64,000 bases of DNA from Jackrogersella multiformis (lineage: Eukaryota; Ascomycota; Sordariomycetes; Xylariales; Hypoxylaceae). The stretch lies in the NCBI GenBank assembly GCA_902806575.1, contig CADCXD010000005.1:1798001-1862000 (forward strand). Direction: 5' to 3'. Shown piece by piece: positions 34,367 through 45,345 of this stretch. The notes beneath the pieces are model-generated. The model did no database searches, was not told the DNA's origin, and was given only the letters and a program-made list of their open reading frames with translations. The position numbers were made by a program, and so were the translations under genes. Numbering within the stretch: position 1 is the first letter of the stretch; each line of letters starts with the position of its first letter.

Positions 34367-37300
34367 GTGTGGCGTACATATCATAGAGAGATGCATGCAC
34401 ACCTAGGTACCTGGGTACTCGACTATCACCTTCTGGTTGCTATACGAAGACTGGGGATGCACTATAGGTACCTAGTGTACCTTATTAATATACATCAGCC
34501 CATACACGTTTTATCTACCTATGGCATTTTAACGCTCGCATGTATTGTCGAAAGACGAATGGTTTAGACATTATACCTATAAAAGGAGGTAGTTATACTA
34601 GACTCATATCCGTGGTTTGCTTGTGGTTAGGTACACTAGCGAATAGGGGCAACCAATCCTCCGTTCAGCACGTCTAAACAGCAAGGTCGACGGCCAAAGA
34701 TTTCTTCTAGATTTAACTAACTCTTTCACACAATGTTGAAATCTGAGGAATGGAAGGTAGGTATTGGTCCGTCAGGGCGTAAGAGCTGATAGGCTAGCAA
34801 GCTTCGGTAGATATCAAGAACGTGAACGTTAACGTCTTTTATAGTAACTCCGCAAGATAGACCGAAGACTTATCTATTCGATTGACTAATTAGGTGCTAT
34901 ACCAAAGTCTTCAATAACAGGGCGGGTTTGTAATAACTTTTCCCGATAAGGAATCATACCTGTTTCACTCATGACATCTCTGAGTCGGCAAGCAGTGATT
35001 AGCATTGGCGTTGGTAGCATAAAGCTCCATAATGGGTTTTAGGAGCCAACGACGAACCCGGTGGTTATCTGACCCAGACGCCTAATGTTGCCTCGGGATA
35101 CCAAACTAAGTTATAAGAAACGGTGCTTTTGCTTACGCTTTAATGATGTTACGACAGCTATGAACAGTGGTTAAGGCCAGGACGCGCAAGTGATTTGTCG
35201 TGTTCAAAGCCTTAAACACTTGGCTTGTAAAGCTACACAATGATTCTACATTCACTTTCTAAGCCGAGGGGCGTTGGAGACTACCTAGGTAGTTATGATA
35301 AGAACTTATGGAGAACAAGAGATGCCTATTTCGATTTACATGAACCGTTCGCCTAAATTGTTGGATTTATTAAAATTTCGATCGTTTATCCTCCTCAGAT
35401 CAGACAGTGGCAAAATTCTAGCACTATAGTAACGTTCTCATAGATCGTTACTAGTACTAGTATATGATTTTTGGGCAGGAGAAACAGCTTCGTATCTCGA
35501 TGAATCACGAGAAGCGAAATGACCTAGGCTGTTAGGTAGATTTAAGAACTCCAGGCTGTCTCTACCTAGGTAGAGACCTAGCTCGCAACTTGTGTCCCGT
35601 AACATATTTAGCCGTATCGTTATCATTCTGCCTAGCTGCGATGTATATTCAGTCAGTGCTGATCAGCATCCCGTAATGATCATGACGACATCATTCATAA
35701 GATGTCGACACAAATGATTAATGTGTCTCAGGATCAGTAGAATTACTAACGAAGCTTTAGGAAATATAGAATGTGATATTATTCTCTTCATTACCCAGGC
35801 CACTGGCACATTATAACATGCAGACTCGAAATGAGATAAATTCTTCGGCGCCGTGTTGGAAGAAGCAAGAAAAAAATTCAAGCTTAAAAAGCCAAGAAGA
35901 TCGAGTCCTTCCCGAAACAACAACATAGCAACAAACCAGCTGCAGGACGGCACGGTAGCATCATGGGGTAGCGTCGCTTAGCCGTTAGCACAGCCGGTTC
36001 AGACGATCTTCTGGAAAGGTCAGGACGATCTCGGCGACACCAAGACATATCTTGATATTCATGAGTCATGATATTGGATGCTCACCGTCTGAGAAAAGGG
36101 GGATTTAATTCTAAATCCGAAGCTTGGCGCATGTGTGGATTTATTAGGCGAGAGGGAGCGGTGATGCGTCCAGTGCGTCGTCTGTCAAATTCAGCTGCAA
36201 CTGAGTAATAGCCTAGAAATGCTTATATCTCCGCATTCTGGAGAAGCTCAAGTGATCACAAGAGAGCGGAGACAGAAATGCATGAAAGAGGTAAGCCATA
36301 GAGTTCCCTAGTGAAGACGAATCGATGTTTGAGCCCGGTGGAGACATTCCATGCCGTGCTATGCTCCCTTCCATGCTCATCGGCTCCAGTGGGGACGTTG
36401 GACTGGAGAGCGTTGGCGGGCTGGGCGGCTTATCAGACGAACGGACACACCCCCGAGAGATTTTACGGCCGAGTCAAAGTCTTCATGTTAAGAAGGTTGT
36501 ACATAGCAAGAATAACCGCCTTCGAATTCTCCAAAGAGACTGTTGTGATACGGAGTGCATAGTGTATGTGGCTTTCTGTACTATTATGTAAATGCTAAAA
36601 CAATCCGGGTCCAAGTTCAGACGAGAACCCCGTAGAGGCTACCGGAGCACAGACTGTCTAAGTGTAGGCGAAATTACCTAGCCGTGGCTACCCAAGCCTC
36701 ATGGGATTTCAGATCGGAAGAATCCGGGTCTCCTGCAAGGATCAGCAGAAGACTCGTGGAAGCAGGAAAATTGGGGGTTCGTCAGCCCTGTCAGCCCCAT
36801 CCGTCGGTGTAAGTGGTGTGCTATGGGTAAGTACATACTATGTGGTACCTTCACTACCTACCTTGCTATATCGTGATCAATTTCGGGCTAATGCTGGATT
36901 AGGTCTCCGAACTCCAACCTTTCCCATAAGATAGGGGATAGCCAAGGATAAGGACCTTGCTTGGGCAGCTTTGGGTATGATTTTCTTACTTACCTAGTGT
37001 AGGTACACTAGGTACTTAGCAGCTGCGTAGTCAACGCGTTAGTAACGGGTTTCCACTATTTCCATTATATTCTCCTTACCCCAGATACATAGTACCTACG
37101 TATTTTCTCACGAGACCTCCGACTTGTTGACGGAGCACAGCATGAATAGGATTCTGGTGAAGGGGTTTTCTAGATCTCAACTACATAGTAGACCTCAACT
37201 GGACCCCAACTTTTGAGAGGTGAATGAAAGAGGAATGGCTCCTCAAACGTGGGGCTACGATTACATGTACGTTATCAAATCAAATCGGAAACATTGGACG

Positions 37301-39292
37301 GTCCCAAGTTCAGAATCTAGCTTATGCAGGCACATGCAGACTGAGCCCCAATTGGTGCATCCCGGGACAAGTTACAAAAATCGGGAATGCGGGATCGACG
37401 GACATGCAACCTGGAACGACAAGGATTAGGAGAATCCGATCCCCCAGGCCGCCCGGAGTCCGTGTTGCAAAAGATCCATATCATGAAAATACTTTCGTGA
37501 ATGTTGCTGTCGCTATTGCCATTGAGAAGCATGTTTCGAATAGAGACAGAAGGAATCAAAATCGAACTTCCTTATAGTATCGTGCTTAACTACAAATATA
37601 CATTTTAATATTACTTACCTGGTTAGAACCATGTCCATGTTTGGTCAAATGATGGTAATTACTCCGCGTGCGCTTATGTTCTATTAACAAGTTCGTGACT
37701 TGGGCATGTGGAAGGTAAAACGAAGGCGGATGACAAAGATTAAACATTGAAATAAAAAGTCCACCGCTGCTGATGGTCCTAAACTGCTAGGGTAGTTTCC
37801 CCGGGCCAATTAAGAACTGCGGAACGTTCCCAATTTGGCCAATCTTTTCTTTCCTAGGACACCGGCTTTGTACATACCTAGGTTTATTGTAGTAGTACCT
37901 GTATTTACTAGTGTATCTATTCCCGTTATCAACATAGACCTATTACGGACTTAGTCATAACCTTACATCCTTCATTGTAGGTGGGAGGTATGGAGCAGGA
38001 GCAAACTCTAGTGTACTTGTAGGTACTACTTCTACCACTTACATACAATATTCTTACTTACCTACACCTACATGTACATACACTACATGCATACCTACCG
38101 GTACGTGATAGTTAGGTGGTGTAGTGTATGTAGTGTAGTTTCTTTTCACCGGGTCCCAACAAAAATTTTCCTCAGTCATCCATGAAAAGAAGAAAAATCA
38201 GAAATTTGATGAATATAATTTTTAACCTGTTAATATGGAAATCCTTCATCCATCGTTTCTCTCTTACTGTCGTCATTAATACATAGTGACTTTCTAATCT
38301 TTATATTGTAACAAGCTCGAAGCCAGTTGCCAGTTTTGGACATTACCTACGCTTTACATAGTACCTATGGTACTTCATTAATTTGCATACAATAGGTACC
38401 CTTTTTCACATTGTTTATGCATACTGATCGATTGGACGAAATACCTACTACCTACCTACACTAGGTACCTAGGGTAGCAAATCTTGGTTTGTAAGACCGT
38501 GCCCTTTTTGGTACAATTTTTTTTTACCTTTCATACTCTTGTTATTCGTTCCGTAACTTGCCGATCAACCATTGCCCCCCCCCCCTTAATAGGTACCCTT
38601 AATACTTAATACCCCTCAGGTCATAAACGAAATACTACGGCGATCTAGACCTACCTAAGTACTAGGTAGGTAGTGTTTGATGCCCTATGAAACCCCAACG
38701 AAACCAGGGCTCGCGCTTGTCACAGCTCGCACGTCTCCGTGTTAGTGTTAGTAGCCCAATGACAAGAAATGGAGGTCTGAGTACGAAGATATCGAAGATA
38801 TCTCGAACAAGGGTCCTCGGTCCGCCTTACATTAGTGCCGGCCTGCCACTACTATTAAGAAGCCCGTCTTCGCCTGCGCATGTTGTCATCATCATCATCA
38901 ACAACAACATCGACAGCATTGTTGCCGGACGACGGACTTTGATTAAACATAACCGCAATAATAATACCAATACCAAATACAAAGATCACACGAATACTCT
39001 TCGGGACAGTAATCAGCAGACACACCACCACCATCACCGTCACCCACCCGAACCTAGTTCCTTGTATTCCTTGCATTCCGGACTTTTCTCTTGCTGCACT
39101 ACTGGTAGTCGTATCCGAAAGAGGGAACCATCATCTACGCCTTCTCCTCTGCACACGTTACTTACACCCAGTTCTGATCGCGCTAGCTCTATCGGACTCT
39201 CCTTTATTCGTCCTGCTGCTCCGTCTTACCCCATCACCCCATCCAACGGTTGCTTTTTAATACATCCGCACCGCCCATCGTTGAGACGTCCA
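34367..39292. other. 4.9 kb interval before malic enzyme, mostly gene-free
   Basis: No supported gene from 34367 to 38686. It has exact TACCTAGGTA sites at 35282 and 35563 and many CCTA/GGTA fragments at 37000-38660. From 38687 the frame of the malic enzyme is open without a stop. It encodes a low-complexity Ser/Pro/His/Asn-rich stretch that could be 5' UTR or an N-terminal extension. Confidence 0.5.
38575..38585. repeat. Poly-C run
   Basis: Eleven consecutive C on the plus strand, about 100 bp before the open frame leading into the malic-enzyme gene. Such runs are prone to length errors and polymorphism. Confidence 0.8.
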
Positions 39293-41454
39293 ATGGCGTT
39301 TAGTACTTACAGTACCGCCAGCTCAGATATATCAACGCCTCGCTCTGCTTCCCCTTCCGCATCCATCATATCTGCTCGTTCCTCTCATTCTTCTGTTTCT
39401 AGCAAACGCCTCTCATTATCTCTGCAACGGAGACAGTCTGCGCTTAACCCAATGTCCTCTGTCGACATCACCGCAATTGAAGAACAAATGAAGATGGCCG
39501 CCCTAGACGGTTTACGAGGCTACGCGCAGAACCACTACGGTGAGGTTCAGCAGTACAGGTCTACGGACTACGTTCCGAAGTCGGCCGCTGGTGGCTACCA
39601 AGTACTGAGAGAACCTCTGTGGAACAAAGGTATTTGCTTACTGAGCCCTCTCGTAGCTCTGTCTGTTCTTACATTGGGCTGCTTACTGACGCCTAACCCA
39701 TCTAGGTCTCTCTTTCACCCCGGAGGAGCGTGTCTCTAAGAACCTGACCGGCTTGATACCACACGCTATGGAGAGCGCGGATACCCAAGTAGCTAGATGC
39801 ATGAAGGTGATCAACTCCAGACAGACCAATATCGACAAGTACATGTACCTGTCATCACTCAAGGACCAAAACTGCGACCTATTCTACAGAGTCCTCATCG
39901 ACAATGTCCGCGACCTTATGCCTCTGGTCTACACCCCAACCATCGGTGATGTTTGCTTGCAGTACTCTACCCTCTACACTCGTCCGGAGGCGTTGTACAT
40001 TTCGATTAAGCAACGTCGATCGATCAGGACGATCCTGCGCAACTGGCCCTACCCGAATCCCGAAATCTGTGTCGTAACGGACGGATCCCGCATTTTGGGG
40101 TTGGGTGATCTCGGCGTAAATGGTGTGGGGATTTCCGTAAGTTATTCAAGCTTGGCTTACATTAGTGCCGTGCAATGCGTGGCTGACACCTACCTAGATC
40201 GGCAAGTTGGCTCTCTACACTGGCGCTGCCGGTATCCACCCCGAGAAGACCCTTCCCATCGTACTAGATGCAGGCACCAACAATGAGGGCAACTTGAAGG
40301 ACCCGCTGTACTTGGGTCTTCGAGCAAGGCGCCCTTCTCCGGCTGTAGCCCAGGAGTTCATGGACGAGTTCATGGAGGCCGTTGCTGACGTCTACCCCAA
40401 TATGGTCGTCCAGTTCGAAGATTTCGACACCGAGAAGGCGTTCAATTACTTGACCCGTTACCGGAACAAGTACAGGTGCTTCAACGATGACATCCAGGGT
40501 ACTGGTGCCGTCGTATTAGCAGGGTAAGAGGTCTATAAATACCTTGTGGAGTCAAAAATTTACTTACATGATTGCAGTTACATTGGTGCTGTAAACCTGT
40601 CCGGTGTTCCTATAGAGGAGCAGCGCCTAGTGTTTATGGGTGCTGGTTCAGCTGGTGTAGGTGTCGCGAAGCAGATGGTAGAGTACTACACTCGTCGTGG
40701 TCTCTCGGAACAGGCCGCCAAAGAAAAGTTTTACCTTGTCGACACCAAGGGCCTCGTTACCGCCGACCGAGGTGACAAATTGGCAGACCACAAGAAGTAT
40801 TTCGCCCGCTCAGATAACAGCGGCCATCAATTCCATACGCTCGAGGAGGTCATCGAATATGTCAGGCCATCCGCCCTCGTCGGTTTAACCGCAACTTTCG
40901 GAGTCTTCACCGAGTCCATCGTCCGTGCCCTAAAGGCGTCAGTTGACTCTGGTGGCTCAGGTAGACGACCTATCCTGTTCCCTCTCAGCAACCCTCTCAC
41001 CAAGGCCGAATGTACCTTCGAGCAAGCTGTTCAGTGGACAGACGGAACCGTCATCTTTGCCTCTGGTTCCCCCTTCTCGCCATTCGCCGTCAAGGCTGGT
41101 GACCATGCTGTGACCTACTGGCCAAACCAAGGAAATAACGTTTATGTGTTCCCTGGTATCGGTCTTGGTGCTATCCTCTGCAAGGCATCCAAGATCACCG
41201 ATGAGATGGTGTACGTCGCGGCCGCCTCGTTGGCCGATTCTTTGAACGCCGAAGAGATCCACAAGGGCTTAATATATCCCCGCATCGAGCGTGTCAGAGA
41301 CGCCAGCGTTGTTGTCGCTCGGGAGGTAATGAAGGCTGCCCGCAGGGAAGGGGTGACCACACTGCCCGAAGAGCAATGGGTTGAGTGGGAAGAATGGGGC
41401 GACGTGGCCCTGACGAAGTTCATCAAGCAGAGCATTTACGACCCTCTTAAGTAA
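39293..41454 (+). CDS. NAD-type malic enzyme
   Basis: Four exons (39293..39629, 39706..40136, 40198..40523, 40578..41454) give 656 aa from this start. The enzyme oxidatively decarboxylates malate to pyruvate with NAD(P)H formation, feeding mitochondrial or lipogenic metabolism. Visible: GLSFTPEERVSKNLTGLIP after the first junction; LMPLVYTPTIGDVC (active-site Tyr); LGLGDLGVNGVGIS; YTGAAGIHPEKTLPIVLD with catalytic Lys; the metal-binding QFEDF; FNDDIQGTGAVVLAG (family signature, spanning the third junction); and the nucleotide fold VFMGAGSAGVGVA. It ends KQSIYDPLK. The start is uncertain: MAFSTYS at 39293 gives a Ser/Arg-rich leader that could target mitochondria, MSSVDIT at 39452 gives a 603-aa form, and the frame stays open upstream to 38687. 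The NAD class is inferred from overall similarity and not from a residue I can prove. Confidence 0.93.
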
Positions 41455-43397
41455 CGTGCTACACGGTGGAAAGAATTACGCATAAGAGCATGGTCGGCGT
41501 TATCGGGTGGTTTACCTTTTTTTAAACACACGTTGGCATAGTGGTCAACCTTCACTTCGTTCGAAGGACATTACTCAAAAAGATATCCCCTGAGTTTTAT
41601 TTACAGGCATCACACTAGAAGGATGTCGGGTCCCGTCGACGGAACGTGGGCTCGAAAGCTAGAGTGCAAGGAATAGATGGGCACTTCCAGCTGGCATAGG
41701 GGTCTATAGACGGATCATAGATTAAAAGGACTTTCGTTCTGATTTAAGATAATTAACATGTTTGACACATTTTACCAAATTTATGTGCCATTATAGATAG
41801 GCTTGTGGTGTCTAGGTTGGTGATTTGAAAGGGTTGTGTTTGAACTACTTCGAAATTATACGACCAGCTCTATGCCGGTACCTAACCTTAGGTATATTAA
41901 ACACAGTATAATGTTAGATGTTGCTTAAGACCTATGGCTAAGTACAACAACCTCTCTATCTAAAGGAGCTCATGGTCAATATATCAATCTAGTCAGCTCA
42001 TTGGCATCTTATTATTTACAATATACACTTAGTTATACTATTAAATCGCTCTGAAACCACGCCTCCTTGTGGTTAAGGCCTTGGATATTGTAGCTAGCTA
42101 GTTGCTGTTGTTGAGGCTGTTGCTGGTGATACGGTTGGGGTTAGGGTTGAGGCTGAGTATAACTTGTATACTTGGCTAGGAGACGCCTCCAACTCCTTGT
42201 TATACCCACTCCGATTCGACATCTATATGTACTTCTTTCTAACAAGGTAATTAAAGTGATTATACTGACTTAATAGTGCCAAGTTTATAACCAGGTTAGA
42301 CTGTTATAGCTATTATGTTAACTCATAAATATAATTTAGCATCTTTCGTTTAATAAAAAGACAAATCTATGATACTTATTTCATTCATATAGACACCAAC
42401 GTGGTACTTAAAATCATGAGATCTTAGATTTACAATTTCATTTCAATATATTAACGATCATGTTGATGATCGTAAATAACCTCCTAGAGTTACTGGAACT
42501 TTAGTCCCTGTTGCGATGAGTTGTTTTGAAAACTTACCTTAAGAGGTAGGTACAGTTGCTATTTCGAGAAATCTCCTAATGGCCAATGGGGATTAAGAAT
42601 CACAGTCTACGACTTTCCTAAATAGTCAACTTAAGTTACCTACTTGCGTCAAATAACATGCGACCTCCTTCGTGGACAGCTTTCAGGGGGTACTTAGAAC
42701 CGATTTTATGCTTTGCAAATCTGTACAGGGCTCCTATTAGATACTATGTCGAGCTATTAATTTGCCGTTTTGCGAAGCTCTTCCCTACCTAGGTATTGCT
42801 GTGGTTGGGTCATGTATCTAAGTAGTCTAGACCCCAGGTATTTAATATCCGCTTAATCAACGCCCCCTATTCTTCCACCCCTAACTCATATTAGCCGAAT
42901 CTCTCAACTTACTTTACCATCCATGTATATGTCTTCTCTTCCGCGAGCTTGATTTGAGAGCGTCCCCTGTCTGGGGGGCACAATGCCACGTTTTTGCCCT
43001 TAATATAGTATCAAGATAATATATATCTTGACGACTAGGTTGCAACAAGCTGTTGCCCCTCCCCTTTTCACTGCCAGTCCTAACTAACCGAGGTAGCCTG
43101 GACCTCATAGAAGCAAGGCGGCAATAAGAAGTACCTGGTTCTATGGGCCTGGAAAACTGTGATACTGAGGGGTGTCGTTGTATGAAATACCCTCGGACTA
43201 GCAAAGTCTTCACCAAGAGGGAAAGCTTTCCGTTTTACCACAGAAGTGCAGTCTTTCATATTTATTTTCCCCACTATAACGTCTCTTAGAAATTGGATTC
43301 CCAAGGCATGGAAAGAGCATCGATTGAGTAATTATTTCCTGGAATCGGGAAGATCACCATCGCCCAAGGAAAATAAAGTGTGAAAGAAAATAGAAAA
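41455..43397. other. Intergenic, AT-rich
   Basis: No gene is supported. A degenerate GTT/GGTT-rich patch lies at about 42101-42155, and one exact TACCTAGGTA at 42786. A CTGGGG hexamer matching the CreA consensus SYGGRG at 42971-42976 lies about 425 bp before the GH28 gene; a single site is weak evidence for carbon-catabolite control. Confidence 0.5.
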
Positions 43398-45008
43398 ATG
43401 AAGATCTCGCTGCTTCATGCTTTGCTAGGGCTCGCTGGCAACACCCTGGCGGCTCTTAACGTCACGGGCTCAACATGTACTGTGACGCCTCTGACGACTG
43501 GCGTCAATGGAAAGGAACCGGACGACACCCCGCAGATCCTAGATGCTTTCAAGCAATGCGGGATCAACGGAAAAGTCATCCTGACCGGAGGGCTGTTCCA
43601 TATCGGACAGGTCATGGATCTTAAAAATCTGCAGAACGTGGATGTGGAGATCCACGGGACGCTACGATGGTCCTCGGATATCCAGTACTGGCTGCGCAGT
43701 AGCATCGGCGTTGAGTACGCCCAGAGGTCGACCGCCTGGCGTATCGGCGGCCAGGACATAAGCATCCGCGGCTTCGGCACGGCGCTTTTCGACGGCCAAG
43801 GCCAACTATGGTATGACCAGGTAATATTATTGGCCTCTTAATGTATGACTAAAAACTAAAATGAACAGAACCGTGGGGCAAGTAACCAGAACGGACGGCC
43901 GATCAGCCTCACTCTCTGGCATGCTAAGAACGTTCTTATTGATGGCATTACGTGGACACAGAGTCAATTCTGGCGTAAGTACAGAGCCACTATTTGCTTG
44001 ATATTTTCAATGAGGCTATCTTACAAGCCACTTATGTCTGCGGTGTTGGTTTTTAGAATAAGGAGGGATGTAGCAATGGCACTTGGAAGTTGCAAGACTC
44101 AAAACATGGGCTAGAGAGCTAATCAGTAGGTAAAACCAAAAATGTAGACACCTTCATCGCCTATAGTGAGAACATCACGATGACGAACCTGAACATGAAC
44201 GCGACCAGCAACAGCCAATGGAGCACCGTCAACACGGACGGCACCGATACCTGGAATTCGAAAGACGTGTTCATCAAGAACTGGACTGTCACATGCGGTG
44301 ATGTGAGTTTCTCAACATCTCCTAATATCCCATCCTCCCCTATTCTCCTTTACTCACCCCTTTACCCCTAAACCAACTAATCAGCCACCGCCGCCACCAC
44401 CGCCACCTCCCAACTCCCCTCCTTCCCATTCCTAACGCCGGGCCATGTAGGATTGCATAGCCGTCAAGGGCAACAGCACCAACGTCCAAGTGTCCAACGT
44501 GCACTGCTACGAGTCGGGGTGCGCGACGATCGGGTCGCTAGGGAACAACCCGGGCGGGGCGCCGGACTACGTGCGGGACGTGACGTTCGAGAACATCACA
44601 TGCACGCACAGCTCGAACGCGGCGTGGGTCAAGACGTACAGCGGGTCGGGGCTGGTCAAGAACGTGACCTTCCGCAACATCAAGGCCGAGAACGTGAACC
44701 AGCCCATCTACGTCACCTCCTGCATCTACTCCAACACCGGCTGCGACCAGAGCCGGCTGCCCATCCAGGACGTCCGCTGGATCAACGTCACCGGCACCTC
44801 GCGGTACAACATCGCCTCCGCCATCCACTGCAGCGCCTCGAGCCCGTGCTCCGGCTTCAGCTTCGAGGGCGTCGACATCACGCCGCTCGACGGCAAGAGC
44901 GCCCCCAAGTACCTCTGCAGCAACATCCAGGGCCAGGACGGCTCCGGCATCCCCTGCACGGGGACTTGTCCCGCGGGTTGGCCGCAGCAGTTGAGCGGGA
45001 ACCGCTGA
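43398..45008 (+). CDS. Secreted GH28 polygalacturonase-family enzyme
   Basis: Four exons (43398..43820, 43869..43974, 44148..44302, 44451..45008) give 413 aa; introns are 48, 173 and 148 nt. Residues 1-19 form a signal peptide (MKISLLHALLGLAG...LAAL). The right-handed beta-helix of family 28 is recognised by NTDG (~206), the GD|DCIAVKG pair of catalytic Asp residues split by the last intron (~228-229), and the repeated N-[VI]-T strands. Enzymes of this family hydrolyse pectin (exo- or endo-polygalacturonase, rhamnogalacturonase, xylogalacturonan hydrolase). Canonical motif III (GHG) is replaced by SGCATIGSLG and canonical RIK by WVK, so the clade is probably an exo-acting or rhamnogalacturonan-type one; substrate cannot be fixed. 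Several N-x-[ST] glycosylation sites are present. The last exon is markedly GC-rich compared with the first three. The start is the ATG directly before the signal peptide. Confidence 0.9.
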
Positions 45009-45345
45009 GCGTTGCTTAGTAGTACGAAGGGGTTGTAGGGTCGAGTAGAGAAAGATAGGGAGCGCGGACGAACATATTGCAGTGAATTCGTTATGATTGG
45101 ACTTGATCCAAAAGGAAGCCTTCGTACGCGTAGCAATCCAATAAGTTACCTACCTATCTAAGTAGGTAGTTAGTTGGCCGTATTCATATCCGTGTCCGTA
45201 TCCATATCCGTACCCGTATCTCATTACTCGTCACGATGCTTTTAGTTCGTTCGTTATACATAACCCCGTACCCACCCAACCGTATCCGTATATCTCTTGC
45301 CTGACCCCTTTATAATGTAATGCAAATGCGCCCCCCTCTATCGCT
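45009..45345. repeat. Convergent 3' region with degenerate TATCCG repeat
   Basis: The GH28 gene (+) and the next gene (-) end 337 bp apart. At about 45180-45220 a degenerate hexamer, TATCCG / TGTCCG / TACCCG, is repeated six to seven times, with another copy pair at 45283-45292. It should lie in the 3' UTR of one or both genes. Confidence 0.6.

Noticed and set aside
42101..42160. TTAGGG in a GGTTAGGGTTGAGG context, suggesting telomeric sequence
   Set aside because: Only one TTAGGG hexamer is present, inside a degenerate GTT-rich patch; no tandem array.
44453..45019. Arg/Gln/His-rich 188-codon frame overlapping the GH28 gene
   Set aside because: Shifted frame of the GC-rich last GH28 exon, which carries a clear family match.
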